NCBI GenBank assembly: GCA_038380795.1
Contig: CM076274.1
Location: 19,996,027-20,060,026, forward strand
DNA length: 64,000 nucleotides
From: Pyrocephalus nanus
Taxonomy: Eukaryota > Chordata > Aves > Passeriformes > Tyrannidae
Reading direction: 5' to 3'
The notes beneath the pieces are model-generated. The model did not search any database, was not told the DNA's origin, and saw only the letters and a list, made by a program, of their open reading frames with translations. The position numbers and the translations under genes were made by a program. Positions 41,401 through 52,789 of this stretch are shown here, one piece after another. Every line of letters starts with the position of its first letter. Within the stretch, counting starts at the first letter, position 1.

Positions 41401-44400
41401 CAATTAATTACAGCTTTCCCTGTGGAGGTGAATGCATCAAAAAGGCATTCAGCAGAAGGCTGAAGTGCACTATACTCAAGAGGGTGGTCACGTGGAACTG
41501 GGTTTCATTCATTCATTTGTTCCTGTTCCTGTTCTCTGAATTCACAAGAGAACAGAGGTGTAAATTTTACATAGGAATTTTAAGCCACATTTTAAAATGT
41601 GAATATTTGGACTTTCAAATACAAGTAAAATGACTGTCAGACAAAAGTCACACATACCCTGCACATACTCGTTATCCAGGGGAGATCTGCTCCGGCAAGG
41701 TGGCCGTGTATAACGAAGCGAGTCTTCCTGTGTGTTCGGAAATTCGAAGCTTGGATAGTTGAAGGATTTGTAGCTGAAATTTTCTGTGTCAAAGAAACCA
41801 AACAACCAACAAACAACACAATGAGGATGTGACTGCTCTGTCTCAGTGTACATTTTGATAAACCCCAATGGTTAAGGCATAGTTGTGGACTCTGAAGAGA
41901 TGGGTCTTGTTCCTCACTGACTTTCTAGGGGGAATTAGTTAATCACTTCAACAAATGATTCATTTCCTCTAGTTAATTGAACTAATAATATGGGCATCCC
42001 TACAGAGTGCTTTGAGATATACTGGTACAACACTGCCACTAAGTACAAGATTTTGTCAAACTTGGCCATAGAAATGCAAAGACAGCATCTTCTGACAGGT
42101 ATTATGTGGTTGACTTTGAAACTATGCCTATTTTTCTTTCTTTTTCTTTTGAAGATAAGACCTTAATTGCTAAGCTCATTTATATTTTATGAGAAAGCCC
42201 ACCAGGCTTAGAAAGTCAAAGACTATGGTTTTTTTGGGTTTACTGAGGAGAAATCATAAACACTTTTACTGTTCATGACTGCCATTTTTATAAAAAAACA
42301 CTATTAAGCCTTTTTCATGTAATGTAAGCCAACAACACCACCAAATCACCCCCCATCCCTTCACATTTATTTGCTTCATTTTTTCTTGCTCTTTGTCTAA
42401 GCAAAATTCACACTCTCTGATGGTAATTTCTCACCTTTCACCAGACTAGTCTATAGCTCCACAAACCTGCTTCATGTTAAACCCAGCCCAGCCCAGACAT
42501 CTTCAACACCTCAAGCATCCTGCTGTGAGCTTTTCCCAGTACTTGCTGATTCCAGAGGAAAGGGCTGACACACGGCTTGTGGCTTTCAGTACGTTCCCAT
42601 CTGATGCATCCTAAACAGTCCTTTACACTACTTCCATCTGTCACTGTATCAGGGTCCGTAAGTTTTCAAATGTTGTTGATAACTTCACCTTTTTGTATTT
42701 TTTCCATAGAACCCCAGAGTCTGCTGTCTCTACATTTACCTGCCTGACGTGTTTTAACATTTATTATTTTCGTTGTCCATCCCCATTTCATTCTCGTTTT
42801 GGTTGTTTCCTTCTTTTTCTGCATAAGATTTCATTTTCACCATTTTGTCTTTAGTCTTCTGTTTTCATTTCTAAGCCTTCCTTTAATTTTTCACCCTATT
42901 TTCCTGACCCTTTCTGGTGAATATACATATTTTCTCTTCAGGTCTTTGCTCTTAACTATCTGTCTGTTCTAAGGCTCAGTGGTGGCAGCCATATAAGCAG
43001 AGCCTCTGAAACCGATTGTATGCTCTTCAGAGGACCCAGTAATCATGTGTATGAGCAACATTCCTTTGTCATGTATATGGGCCTGAAACATGTTTTTAAT
43101 ATATAGAAACACAGGAGCCAAAATTGAGTTTTTCTTTTCTACTGTCTTCCCTACCTCTAGCTTCAGAATGCTAAACCTGAAACTGTATTTGGGCCACTAT
43201 CTTACTGTAGAGAAGCCTATAAAATATATCCAAAATTTCTCACATGACTCTCTCATCAGAGAGCTGAAATGAGGAAAAAGGAAAAGATGGAAGAAAGTTA
43301 TTATTATTATGTGTCTAATATAGAATTGAGGCTTCTCCTGGGAGACTTATGAGCAAAAATATAGAAGAAAGAAAAGGAGAAAAGAAACTATCCCTATAAT
43401 TTTTTTACATGTATTGTATACTGCCAGTGTTAAAAAACAAAGCAGTTTCTTACTTGGTATTTCATCATGTTGTCTCTAGTGTAAAGAAGGAAATTTGTGT
43501 TCACATCTTCTGGAGAGCTGGGTAAGCCTGCCAGTTGTCTCCCTGGAATCCCAGCCCAAGGGGGGCTATCTGTAAAGCATCCAAGCCTCTTGTAGCAAAC
43601 TTCCCCTCCTGGGGTACACAAAATAAAATGTTAGTGTTCTGTGAATGTAACAGGTTCTGTACAAGAAGCTGCCTGGAGAGTGTTTATACCAGTGAAGCAG
43701 AAAAGGGGTGATTCAGATCAGGGTGGTACTTGTGTGCATTTTTCATTAGGGGACTTGTCTGTGCTCTGTAGCAAGGACTTGAACTTCAAGACCGATTCCT
43801 GCTCCAAACATAGCCTAGAGCTCAGCTTGATGAACTCAGGAGAATGCAGGAAGTGTATGGCCAAACATTGTTTTCAGCCCTTGGAAAAAGACAATAAAAT
43901 CTTGATCAAGAGAATAAACCAGCTTTTGCTGACAGCACAGAGTAGTCCTTGAAATCAGTCATAATGCTCCAAGGATTATCTAAATTGTGATTGCTTGTGC
44001 AACAATTCACGAAGATGTAAAAAAACCTCAAAACATTAAAACAGATACCCCTGGTTGCTCCACAATGTACATTAAATATCTCCCTTATTTTTTTTATCAC
44101 TGTAAGATTTTAGTGGAAGCAATAAAGTGGAACTTGAGTGGAAGCTGAAAGCAAAGCACAGCCTCAGGAAGTGAGGTCTGTGCCTTAAGGACCGCTTTCC
44201 CAATTTCTGTTGTAGTTTTAATACAGTAATGATGGGAATATGACACGTGGGTGTTGCCATTAATTGTCATCCTTACACGTTGTTATAGCACAACTGTTGT
44301 GAAATCCCGAAAAATTTTTATTGCTATTAAAAAGAGACTGGCAACAATGAGAAACTATTGTTACCTAGGACAGGCTAATACTCCACCAGACCGTGACTTA

Positions 44401-44994
44401 ATCTGTTGGAAATGCAGGGGTTGAATATTATATACTGGAAATACAACTAAAGAAAAAGATTTAATTGTGGAGCTGTGGATAGGGAGTCCACACATGACTC
44501 AGGCATTTCCACAGGTGTCCTTTCTCTGATATTGGCAAACTTTTGGACTTTTGTGTCTTTTTGTTTCTCTTTGTTCCATGTGTCTGCTCCTGTTGAACTA
44601 TTCCTTCCTGTTGGTAAAGAGGTGCTTTGGACCAAGACTGTTTTCTTGTTCTCTGCAAAGTGCTGTGAAGAGTAAGTGCCTGGCTCTCATCACCAGGGCT
44701 GTAGCTAACCATGAATGCTGGTGTGGGTTGAGGGTGAGTATTCTGTTAAATAGCTGCAGAAACCTTTACAGACTTAAAAAATAATGGCTTAAATGTGCAA
44801 AAGACTTGACATAACTCAGTGGTCCTAATGAAGGAGTGTATTAAATCCATTGAAAGAACATCCTTTTTCTACAATAGAGATATCCTAGTGTAAGTTGCAC
44901 ATAATAATTTTTACTGTTTATGTATTTATCAACTATATGTCTCACCTCTGGCTGCATTGAGAAGAAAAAGAGTAGTGATCCATACTGCAAACAT
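32446..44994 (-). CDS. Pancreatic lipase-related gene, PNLIPRP3-like, 3' end not found
   Basis: Ten coding exons on - are in phase with GT-AG borders: 44946-44994, 43454-43608, 41658-41783, 40561-40695, 39504-39612, 38207-38326, 37994-38116, 35595-35710, 33950-34079, 32450-32561. The first 16 residues form a hydrophobic signal peptide; the mature start [12 protein letters not shown] is typical of the family. Catalytic Ser lies in GHSLG (exon 5), Asp in LDPAG (exon 6) and His in GCRHKRS (exon 8), so the triad is complete. [23 protein letters not shown] and YAESI favour PNLIPRP3 over PNLIP. The product should be a secreted triglyceride or related lipase. The lid region (about residues 257-278) looks unusually basic and unlike PNLIP. 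PLAT starts in exon 10, but about 75 C-terminal residues of the usual ~465 are not found. Reading into the last donor gives Lys then TAA (392 residues). It is either truncated or continued outside the window. Confidence 0.9.
32450..32561 (-). CDS. Lipase coding exon 10 (start of PLAT domain)
   Basis: It encodes [10 protein letters not shown], matching the RWRYKVSV opening strand of PLAT, and then [13 protein letters not shown]. The acceptor is TGCTTTCAAAG and the donor GTAAGT. No later exon was found. Confidence 0.88.
32696..32730 (+). repeat. T-rich tract in lipase intron
   Basis: The tract is TTTTG, TTTTTG and then an unbroken T run of about 24. Similar A runs lie at 34641-34665 and 35840-35858 in neighbouring introns. 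Confidence 0.85.
33950..34079 (-). CDS. Lipase coding exon 9
   Basis: It encodes [19 protein letters not shown], the Cys-rich Ca-proximal hinge, and [12 protein letters not shown]. The acceptor is TTCCCTTCAG and the donor GTAAGT. Confidence 0.92.
35595..35710 (-). CDS. Lipase coding exon 8 (catalytic His)
   Basis: It encodes [25 protein letters not shown] and KTYRDFLL. His aligns with the CNHLRS histidine of PNLIP. The acceptor is TTTCCCCAG and the donor GTAAGT. Confidence 0.92.
36558..36569 (+). repeat. G12 homopolymer in lipase intron
   Basis: Twelve consecutive G lie inside an otherwise AT-rich intron. It is likely variable in length. Confidence 0.9.
37994..38116 (-). CDS. Lipase coding exon 7 (lid region)
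   Basis: It encodes [20 protein letters not shown] and a divergent lid stretch, [14 protein letters not shown]. The acceptor is ATGCATTTCAG and the donor GTAAAT. Confidence 0.92.
38207..38326 (-). CDS. Lipase coding exon 6 (catalytic Asp)
   Basis: It encodes [29 protein letters not shown] and HAGHLFFDF. The acceptor is TTCATTTAG and the donor GTAAGT. Confidence 0.93.
39504..39612 (-). CDS. Lipase coding exon 5 (catalytic Ser)
   Basis: It encodes [20 protein letters not shown] with the GxSxG nucleophile, then [11 protein letters not shown]. The acceptor is CCTTCACAG. The donor, GTACTG, is weaker than the others. Confidence 0.93.
40561..40695 (-). CDS. Lipase coding exon 4
   Basis: It encodes [32 protein letters not shown] and ANFLE. 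The acceptor is TTCCACCAG and the donor GTAAAA. Confidence 0.92.
41658..41783 (-). CDS. Lipase coding exon 3
   Basis: It encodes [26 protein letters not shown] and WITSMCR. The TRFVIHG strand is a family hallmark. The acceptor is TGACACAG and the donor GTATGT. Confidence 0.92.
43454..43608 (-). CDS. Lipase coding exon 2
   Basis: It encodes the mature N terminus ([17 protein letters not shown] ... [16 protein letters not shown]) with the first conserved Cys pair. The acceptor is TACCCCAG and the donor GTAAGA. Confidence 0.92.
44634..44720. repeat. 87-bp exact repeat, copy 1
   Basis: This 87-bp stretch recurs without a mismatch at 50765-50851 in the same orientation. Here it sits within unique-looking AT-rich sequence in intron 1 of the lipase gene, about 230 bp downstream of exon 1 in transcription order, so this is probably the source copy. 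Confidence 0.9.
44946..44994 (-). CDS. Lipase coding exon 1 (signal peptide)
   Basis: It encodes [16 protein letters not shown] plus one base, before donor GTGAG. An acceptor-like TTATTCACTTTAG lies directly before the ATG, so an untranslated upstream exon is likely. Confidence 0.88.
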
Positions 44995-45500
44995 CTAAAG
45001 TGAATAAGAGCACAATTCAAACATCACTGAAATTCAAATCAAGAATTCACCTAAGGGTTTCTTTGACCCACTAAAAAAACCAAACCAAACCAAGTCATAG
45101 TGGCCACAGGAGTACTTCAGTCATTCACTGAGTTGGATCCAGAAGCAGCAACTTCCTTAAAGATACTAAGGTTTAAAAAAAATAACTTTGGAATTATTTT
45201 TGTTTGCCGTGGAGATTTTGCATGTTCAGGGTATCCTTTAAGCATCCTTATCGTGACTCTGACAAACAGGAAATGTTTTTTTCTCTACAGCTGCAATTTA
45301 TGGGGAAGTAAATTAAAATCTTACAGCATTTGCAGCAGCATATTTTTACAGAGCAAAGTTTGTCCTAGGATTTAATAGAAAAGCTACTAATAGAACTGCC
45401 ATTCAATGATTGTATTTAAAAAAGAACAATCTTAATTTGTATTTTTTCAATTACATGGATAGTGCTGGAAACTCATTTTTATCATTGCTATCAGCCATGT

Positions 45501-45555
45501 ATGCTTATCAGCTGTTGTCTGCTTGGTCACCTAATCACAGCTGATAGGTAAGCAT
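45501..45555. promoter_or_regulatory. Inverted E-box/GATA-like element upstream of lipase
   Basis: ATGCTTATCAGCTG (45501-45514) and CAGCTGATAGGTAAGCAT (45538-45555) form an imperfect inverted repeat, each arm joining a CAGCTG E-box to TTATC/GATA. CTATTTATT, a TATA-like word on -, lies just further upstream at about 45563-45571. It is about 0.5 kb upstream of lipase exon 1, a reasonable place for the promoter. Function is inferred. Confidence 0.35.
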
Positions 45556-45599
45556 CAGAATAAATAGAATCCATCATTTACTTCAAGGAGATGCAGAGA

Positions 45600-48500
45600 A
45601 AGACTTTTCAGTGCAGTCTCACGATTACCACTTATCTTCAGAAAAAAGAAGGTAATTCTTAAAAACTCTAATATCATGCCTAGATCATCCAACGAGTCTT
45701 GCACAGGCAGAACCCTGAACCTCTTTCCTGATCAGTCTTCCCAGTCCCCTGAAGTCCATGATACACTGTTAGGAGCAAAGAGTTTATCCCTGTGAAACCT
45801 ATTGCAGTCTCAAGCATGTCCTGCTTCCATCTCCTCCCTGTGCAGCCACTCACCAAATACCCCACATCTTACCATGATGAACCTCATTTCAGTTCCTTAG
45901 GTGTTCTTGGCTCCGGTATATCCCATTTTACCGTGGCACAGCTCAGAGCAAATCCTTAGGGTCCACCTCTCAGTTGCTCGTGGCAAGCCTTGTAGAAGCT
46001 CTTTGAGGAGGCTGGAATGAGGCAGGACAGTGCTGTGCCTGCCCTTCAAGGGCACATGGTGGAAGGATCCTCACCCCACCACTGCCCCACAAAGCATGTT
46101 CCCAGCTCTATCTGTGACTGTTGGCTGGTGCCAAAAGAGATCTCCTTCTGTCAGGCGTGCTTCATTTGAGATAACACGGACCAGGTCAGACCAGTTGTGC
46201 TGTGACTCGACCTATTTAAAGCCAAGTTTCAAACAGGGTGTTATTGTCCTCCATTGGTAATTATTTTTCAAGGTAAAAAGTGCCGATGAACAAACACACA
46301 GCCTTTCAGGATCAGTGGGACTGCTTATCTTACTATGATGCTGAGCTGGGTTCAAGCTGTTACCTGAGAAAATGCAGACAGAAGAGAGAAATATGAAAAA
46401 TGATAAAAGAATTAAATTGCTCATTCTATCATCTCTTAGTTCCTCATCTTGTAGATCTCTCATCTGTAATTTTGCTACTGGATAAATTACCTGACTTTTC
46501 TTTGAAAAGGTGACAGAAAAGCTTTTAAACAAAGGAGAATAGTTTCTTGGGCAGTTTGTCGGGCCATTCAATCACCGTGAATCTTCATAATTAAATAGTA
46601 TTAATTGCACTAATTTTATTTTTTAACGTTTTGATAATGATGTAATTTCATTCAACATTTCACACTTTCCTAGAAAATTTTGTTCCTGTAAGTTATGCGG
46701 GTCTTTCCAACTTAAATGATTCTGTGATTCTGCGTAGACACAAATGAGAAACTTGCATATCTACATTTTAATGTTAAACCCCTTAAGTATACAAGGTGAC
46801 ACCACCTAAGGCAAGGATGTACAGAAAGGGGAGACTCCCTTTTGGTATAATCCTTTCCACTGACTGATAGCTTATTTCACATTTAGCACATGCCAATATG
46901 AACAGGGTTAAAGTGATTCTTATGAATGCTAGGTACAAACGCATTTCCAGACTTTCCTTTTTTTGTTTAGCTAGCCTGGAAAGGTTAATTTCTTCAGATG
47001 AAAGCAAATAGATGTTCTAACTCTGTGCTCTGTATTCCTAACAGAAAATTAAGAAGAAAGGTTAGTACATAGAGAGTTTCTTTTCTTAGTCTTCAGGACT
47101 ATTTTGGTGTGAATGTTCTCAGGGGAGCTCAAGACATGTGAATAACCCATTACATTCAGAAGCCTTTCTGAAACCTGGTATTACAGTCCCACACCATGCC
47201 ACACCCCCCTGCTGCAACATAGACTCTACTGCAGTCTGGTGGTGACTATTTCAGATCACTTACAAGATTCAGAGACATTGCCAAGTTAAAATTAAAACAA
47301 CAACAATTTTAAGGCTTTTGATTTTACCTAAGATGAGGACATAATTTTCTCACATCCTAGGTGTAAATGTGTACTATGCAATTCTCATAAATCAGTATTC
47401 CAGCTAGTACTGAGAATCATCTGGCATTTAACTTATCTAGGCTTTTCTCAGAGCACATGAAGTAACAATTTAGTGATGTTCATGCTGCCTTTCAGCAGTC
47501 ACTGAGACAAAGCAGCTCTCCTCCAGTGTTTAAGACACAGTTACTGGAAGAGCAAAGTATCTTCATACTTGTAACAAATTAGTCAGAGGATTTACTCCAA
47601 CTGACAGGCACGAAATGGGGTTTCTATGCTAATTTACTAATTCCAGGAAAGCTCATAGCTCGGCAGCATTGTTAGGTCTCAGTACTTCTGTGTTGGCTTC
47701 TAGAAAACTTTGTACTTTAACAAGGTTAACTACTTCAGTATTATTCGAGACCTGCGTAGGAAGTAGCAAGCCACAAAATGCTGACTCTCTATCCCTCAGA
47801 TGTTCTTGAGAATTTCTCATCCATCAACTTGTTCAAGCTGTCCTGAACTCACACACACCTCTAGCACACCCAGCATCCTGTATCAGACACGGTCTAATTA
47901 TGCAACTGTGAGAAGAATCATCTCCTTTCATTTGTCTTGAGGTGTGCAATGCCAGCTTCATTTCATGCCCAGTTACTAGTGTGGAAGAAAATGAACAAGT
48001 AATTTTCTGTTTCCTTCTCCATGTTCCTCCTCATTCTATAGATCACATTCATAGCCCCAGTCTCTTTTCAGGGCTGACTTCTGTTTTTCTTTTATATACC
48101 AGAGGACATGGCAAACCTACTGCTTGTTTCATCAGGCTAGAGAAGGTGGACATTAGTCTTTTGCTCTCCATTACCAAAACCAGTAAGAAAAATTCCTTCT
48201 GTTCTTAAGTTTATCAATGAATGTGTGTTTTTCTTGAGGGTTGAAGTGGCCAAAGGTGGAAGGAGGTTCTTTCTGCAACTAAAACACAGCTTTGTGCATT
48301 CCCTCCTAAAAGCTCCCTTCTTTAGCAATATCTGTAAGAGAGGAACTTACATGATGAGATACGGTGCATGTAATATATTACGCTAAAAAATAGGCCTAAT
48401 AGGAATAATTCCGCAAGTTATTGTGCAGGGCTGTTTATGCTTTTTTTCTTTTCTTCTTTTATCTTCTTTTTATTCTTTAGTTGTAATTGTACCCACGTAT

Positions 48501-50650
48501 AAAGTCTTGAGCTGGAGAGTAAACTTTCTGAACATGGACCTACCTGTGTACCTCTGCACATTTCAGAGTGTGTAATTCAGTTTTGTGTTGTGTATGAATA
48601 ACTTTTATTACAGATGGTAACAGCAATGTAAAGGTCACCTTTCCCAGCATATCAGTTGTAAGGTTACTTCCCAAAGGAAGTAACAGTTTTTAATAAAAAA
48701 ACCTTAAATACCCGCAAGTATTTTTCTATTCATTACAGCCTGCTGAAAAAGATATGAAGGGATTATTATTCTTTATATCTGCTGTCCTTTCATTATGATC
48801 CAGCTTCTAATACTTTTATTGATGCCAATCCCAATGGGATGACTCATAGAATAAAATATTTCTTAGCTAAAGAAAGAGTATCAAATGTTAAGTTCCATTT
48901 GGTTTACATTTTAATACTTATTTAAATGAACAGCTATTGCATGACTTATTTATAAATTACATGGAAGCCTAAATTTTTTTCTTGCTCTTCCCAAGGTGAA
49001 CCTGGAGTTACCATGAGATTTGATCTCTGATGCTCCTGACTACACTTTGTCCCAGAAATTCCAACGCAGTGAAGAGGTTATGTAAGTACACTGGCTCCTA
49101 TCTGCTCTCCTCATATCAATATGTATTTTCAAGGATGTGAGTGTGTAAATAGCCATCCTTAATTCACTGCTTATTTCTCTGTGGTTAACTACAACACTTA
49201 CTGGCACTTTGAGAAGGATTAATCTTTACAAGGAATTATGCACAAAACATTCCCCTGATCTTTAGCTGACCTTTTAATGTCTAAATCAAGAATTGCTGCC
49301 TAGCCTGATCTCTCTGGATATAGCTCACATATCTAGGTAAATCTGAAACATCCCACTACTATGCTACGAAGTTATTCAATTCAGTGTCAGTTTAGAGCTC
49401 CTAGAAAAGTACAGATCCATATTCATATTGATGTAAGAGAGCAGAGATAAGCATCGTTTTTCAGCTCTAGTACAGTTTAACTTTCATTTGGCAAAATACA
49501 GTTACATCAACTTTGACTGGAAAAACAGGTGGAAAAAATCTTACTTGTGCAGTGCTTCAGTTTGATAAAATATCGCACTGCCTGAAACAGTTTAGGTAAG
49601 AAAAGAATTCAAGAAATATTAGGAAGTTCAGATTTTAAAGTTTGAAGATATGTATCCCAATATTTTCACATAATAGTGAAAAAATTGCTGATAACCATCT
49701 GGTTAGGAATAGATCATATTTGTCTCTACAGCAGCTGCTGAGTCCAGGCTGCATATTGGAAGCAGATGCAGTAGGTCAGAGTCACTGATTGAATTCAAGA
49801 GAGTTAGACTGATTTCTATCAGGTAAGGTCTGAAATTTGTGTCTTAATAAACAAAATACACTCATTCTGGCAGTTGCGCCAAACAGACTTCAAGGGGGTT
49901 AGCTGGTCAGCATTTCTGTGACAAAACACTCGTGCTCAATGCATATTCTAAGGACAGCATTGAATTTAAATGTACAAAACAAGGACCTAAAGAATATGAT
50001 ATAAGCAGAGAATTTTAAAGCTCCACCAGCAAGGTATTTTAAGGCCAGTGGACACCATGCGTGTTGATCTAAATTTTGGGATGTAAATTAGTAAAAAACA
50101 GTGCAAAAAATGAAAGAAATAAGAAAGCTTTTAGACTTTTTCATTACCAGTTGCTATTTCTTTCTTTCTCTTATCAGCCATCTAGCATGAAATTATTGGG
50201 TTTGTACCTTTGAGAAGTTAGAAGATATTTTAAGGAAAGACAATAAATACCATAAAAAATAGATTTCATAAATTAATGAGAAAGAATGGAACCAGGATTT
50301 TAAGAATAGGTTCTTTCCACAGCCCTGGAGAAGGCTGTGGCAAATGAATTGTAATTATCAGGATGATTTTTTTTTTTTTTTTACAGTTTAAAGAGTACAT
50401 GAAGTGGTGAGATAGAAGCTCTGTCTGAAGGCTTTTGAATTTATACATTTTTAAGTTAAAGTTGGTGGCTATTAGTAAAAAGGAAGCCATCCTTTATGAC
50501 ATCTGATAGCATAGTTGCTGAAAATCTATGACTTTAAAAACACTCTATTTTTTTTTAGTTGCTGATTCTGTCTGACATTAAAGAAGACATTTTATATTAA
50601 ACAAGTAACATCAGCTTATGGGATGCCTGAATTGTTTTCTATATCTTGAT
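45600..50650. other. AT-rich region upstream of the lipase gene
   Basis: No coding exon was recognised. A CR1 tail lies at 46691-46735. The rest is stop-filled single-copy sequence with short unrelated frames. Confidence 0.5.
46691..46735 (+). mobile_element. CR1 3' tail fragment
   Basis: GGGTCTTTCCAACTTAAATG followed by ATTCTGTGATTCTGCG matches the CR1 end and its (ATTCTRTG) terminal repeats. Only about 45 bp is recognisable. Confidence 0.7.
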
Positions 50651-50652
50651 AT

Positions 50653-50764
50653 GATACCCAGAGGGTGATTGGGCACTGAACAGATTCCCCAGGGCAGTGG
50701 GCACAGCCCCAAGGCTGCCAGAGCTCAAGAGGTGTTTGGATGATCCTCTGGGGCACAGGGTGTG
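50653..50764 (+). mobile_element. CR1 internal fragment
   Basis: ACCCAGAGGGTGATTGGGCA, CCCCAGGGCAGTGGGCACAG and GAGCTCAAGAGGTGTTTGGA follow the 3' part of CR1. The copy stops at GGCACAGGGTGTG, exactly where the 87-bp repeat begins, so the usual CR1 end is missing. Confidence 0.85.
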
Positions 50765-50851
50765 AAGACTGTTTTCTTGTTCTCTGCAAAGTGCTGTGAA
50801 GAGTAAGTGCCTGGCTCTCATCACCAGGGCTGTAGCTAACCATGAATGCTG
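50765..50851. repeat. 87-bp exact repeat, copy 2
   Basis: It is identical to 44634-44720. It is wedged between a truncated CR1 and the left edge of module A copy 2 with no extra bases, so it marks a rearrangement junction. Confidence 0.9.
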
Positions 50852-51815
50852 CGGGGGGCAGCTCGTCTCGGCAATGCTTCTGGTCTGGACAGGGCTCGGG
50901 CCACCTCGCAGCTCTGCTTTGGCCTTGGTGGGTTATTTCTCTTGGCTTTTAAGGCAGAGGCTTCTTTGCCACGTCTCTCTTGCTGCTTGCAATTCTTTCT
51001 TTGGCTGCTAGTGAATACATTTGAGAAGGCATGGGCTTCTAGGATTCACTTGTTCTAAATATGGTGATTCTCTTAGTGAGCAATTGGAGTCGTTCTCCAG
51101 TGCGGAGTGCAGAAGGATTTTTCTCTCGACTAATTGTTTCCTAATTTCTTTTCAAGCTCTCCTACGAACCTTGCACCAGTGGGCTTCGCCGCACTTGCTG
51201 TGGGGGCTGGAGTGAGAAGCAGCTGGAGGTGTTTTCTCTCTGCTCGGTCCCTGCCTTGCCCTCAGTTGCCTGGCCCTGCAGGTAAGCACAGCTCACCTTG
51301 GCTTTTCCGGGGCCCTTGCTGAAGGGTTTCCAAGTGTGGCCCTGGGAATTTCTGCAGGTGGAATGGATGGCTGTTTCAGAGCACTTGTCACTGGGCCGCC
51401 TGTGTTTTAACACTTGCCAGGGCAGGAGAATTGCAGCAGGAGAAGGGTAATTATTCATCTAAAGTTGTAAGCGAGTGCAGGAGAAATGCTAGGAAGACAC
51501 CTGGATATGTAGTTAGGTATTTGAGTACCTTTGGCTGGTAGAAACACTCCATGGATGAGACAGAAAGGGCTGGTGCTGGAGCATGTTTAAGAAGCCAGCA
51601 CAGGGAGCTTCAGTCTTCTAAAATTAGACAAAGCAGTGAGGGATGATGATGGAGTAGAACATGCTGGTGTTTTCAGCTTTGGGACTTGACTTGCTCATGG
51701 GAACAATCTGAATGAGGGCGGATGTTGTTGCTGAGAATTCCCCCTGGTAGATCTTCCCCATCTAGGATTGTATCACGGACAGTGTTCCCAATAGTCTGGA
51801 GATAAAGTTGTGAAT
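50851..51815 (+). repeat. Duplicated module A, copy 2
   Basis: The partner is 29377-30338. The exon-like 125-bp stretch is 51157-51281, again between TTCTTTTCAAG and CTGCAG|GTAAGC; its donor is closer to consensus than that of copy 1. After TTGTGAAT the two copies part. Confidence 0.88.
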
Positions 51816-51865
51816 TAGAGAGGAAGCGATGCACAACAAATGCAGGGAGAAAAGGTGGAATCGTG

Positions 51866-51998
51866 ATGGAATCCTGGAGTGGTTTGGGTTGGAAGGGACC
51901 TTAAAGTTCATCCAGCCCCACTCCCTGAGCAGGGACACTTTCCCCCAGGCCAGGTTGCCCCTGGTCGCAGATGGCTATGGAAGTGCTGGAGGTGTTTA
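51866..51998 (-). mobile_element. CR1 fragment, reverse orientation
   Basis: On + it reads GGTTTGGGTTGGAAGGGACC, TTAAAGTTCATCCAGCCCCA and GCAGGGACACTTTCCCCCAG, the reverse complement of a CR1 3' end. Confidence 0.88.
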
Positions 51999-52086
51999 GG
52001 GAATGCTGATAGTTTTTCCCCCACCTCTGGCCATCGGGTCGTTAAAAAGACTGATTCACCTCTTCCCACAGGGAAAAACGCTAGAG

Positions 52087-52789
52087 CAGAGGGAGGGAAG
52101 GAGCAGAGAGAACTGCAGCCCCCAGCAGCTCGGTCAGTGCTGGATGGACTCGGGGCTGGGAAAGGTCACTCAGTGTGAGGGCAGGTGAGAGCCCAGGGTG
52201 GCCCTGGCAGCACTGGGGCTGGGAACAAGTCCAGTGGGCAAAAGAATGGACCCTGGAGAGCTGGGTAAACAGCTGGAGGAGTTTCAAGGAGAAGCAGGAA
52301 ACTGGACAAGTTGCAGCAGCTCCTTTTATGTGTGTTTAGAACCACCTCTAGTGCAGCCACGAGTGAGGTGGAAAATGAACCTCAGGAGTCTGGGAATGAG
52401 TCCCACAAACTGCTTACAGTGGGATTGAGTCTTCCCAAGAGCCTGAGAAGCTTTACTTTAGTTCGGCTTTATAAACTGCAAACTGAAGTGATTGTCGATG
52501 TGATGGCCCTTGCTGTCCTGTGTCTTTGGTGAGGTGTTGACTCAGTACCTTTATTGGAGCTGATGTGGATGAACGGGTGCTCCTAATTTGCCTTTAAGGT
52601 CCTGGTTTCTTCCATTCTTCTACCAGCTTCTCCATTCAGGAGATGGAATTCCAGTGCTACAGTATAGATAATTCGTTGTACTCCGAAAAGGAGCCTTTCT
52701 GCCTTCAGGACAAGTTGTGGTGCCACTGGAGCTGCTGGGAGAAGCAGAGGGTTGGCAGTTACAGGCCTAGAATGCTGTTGCTGTGGCAC
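52087..52789 (+). repeat. Duplicated module C, copy 1
   Basis: It is a direct repeat of 58282-58972, at about 90% identity by eye. Near the left edge a candidate exon ends at GGGCAG|GTGAGA (52184/52185), and a CCCACAG acceptor stands at 52064-52070 just outside the shared part. The right edge ends at CTGTGGCAC, exactly where module B2 begins. Confidence 0.85.
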
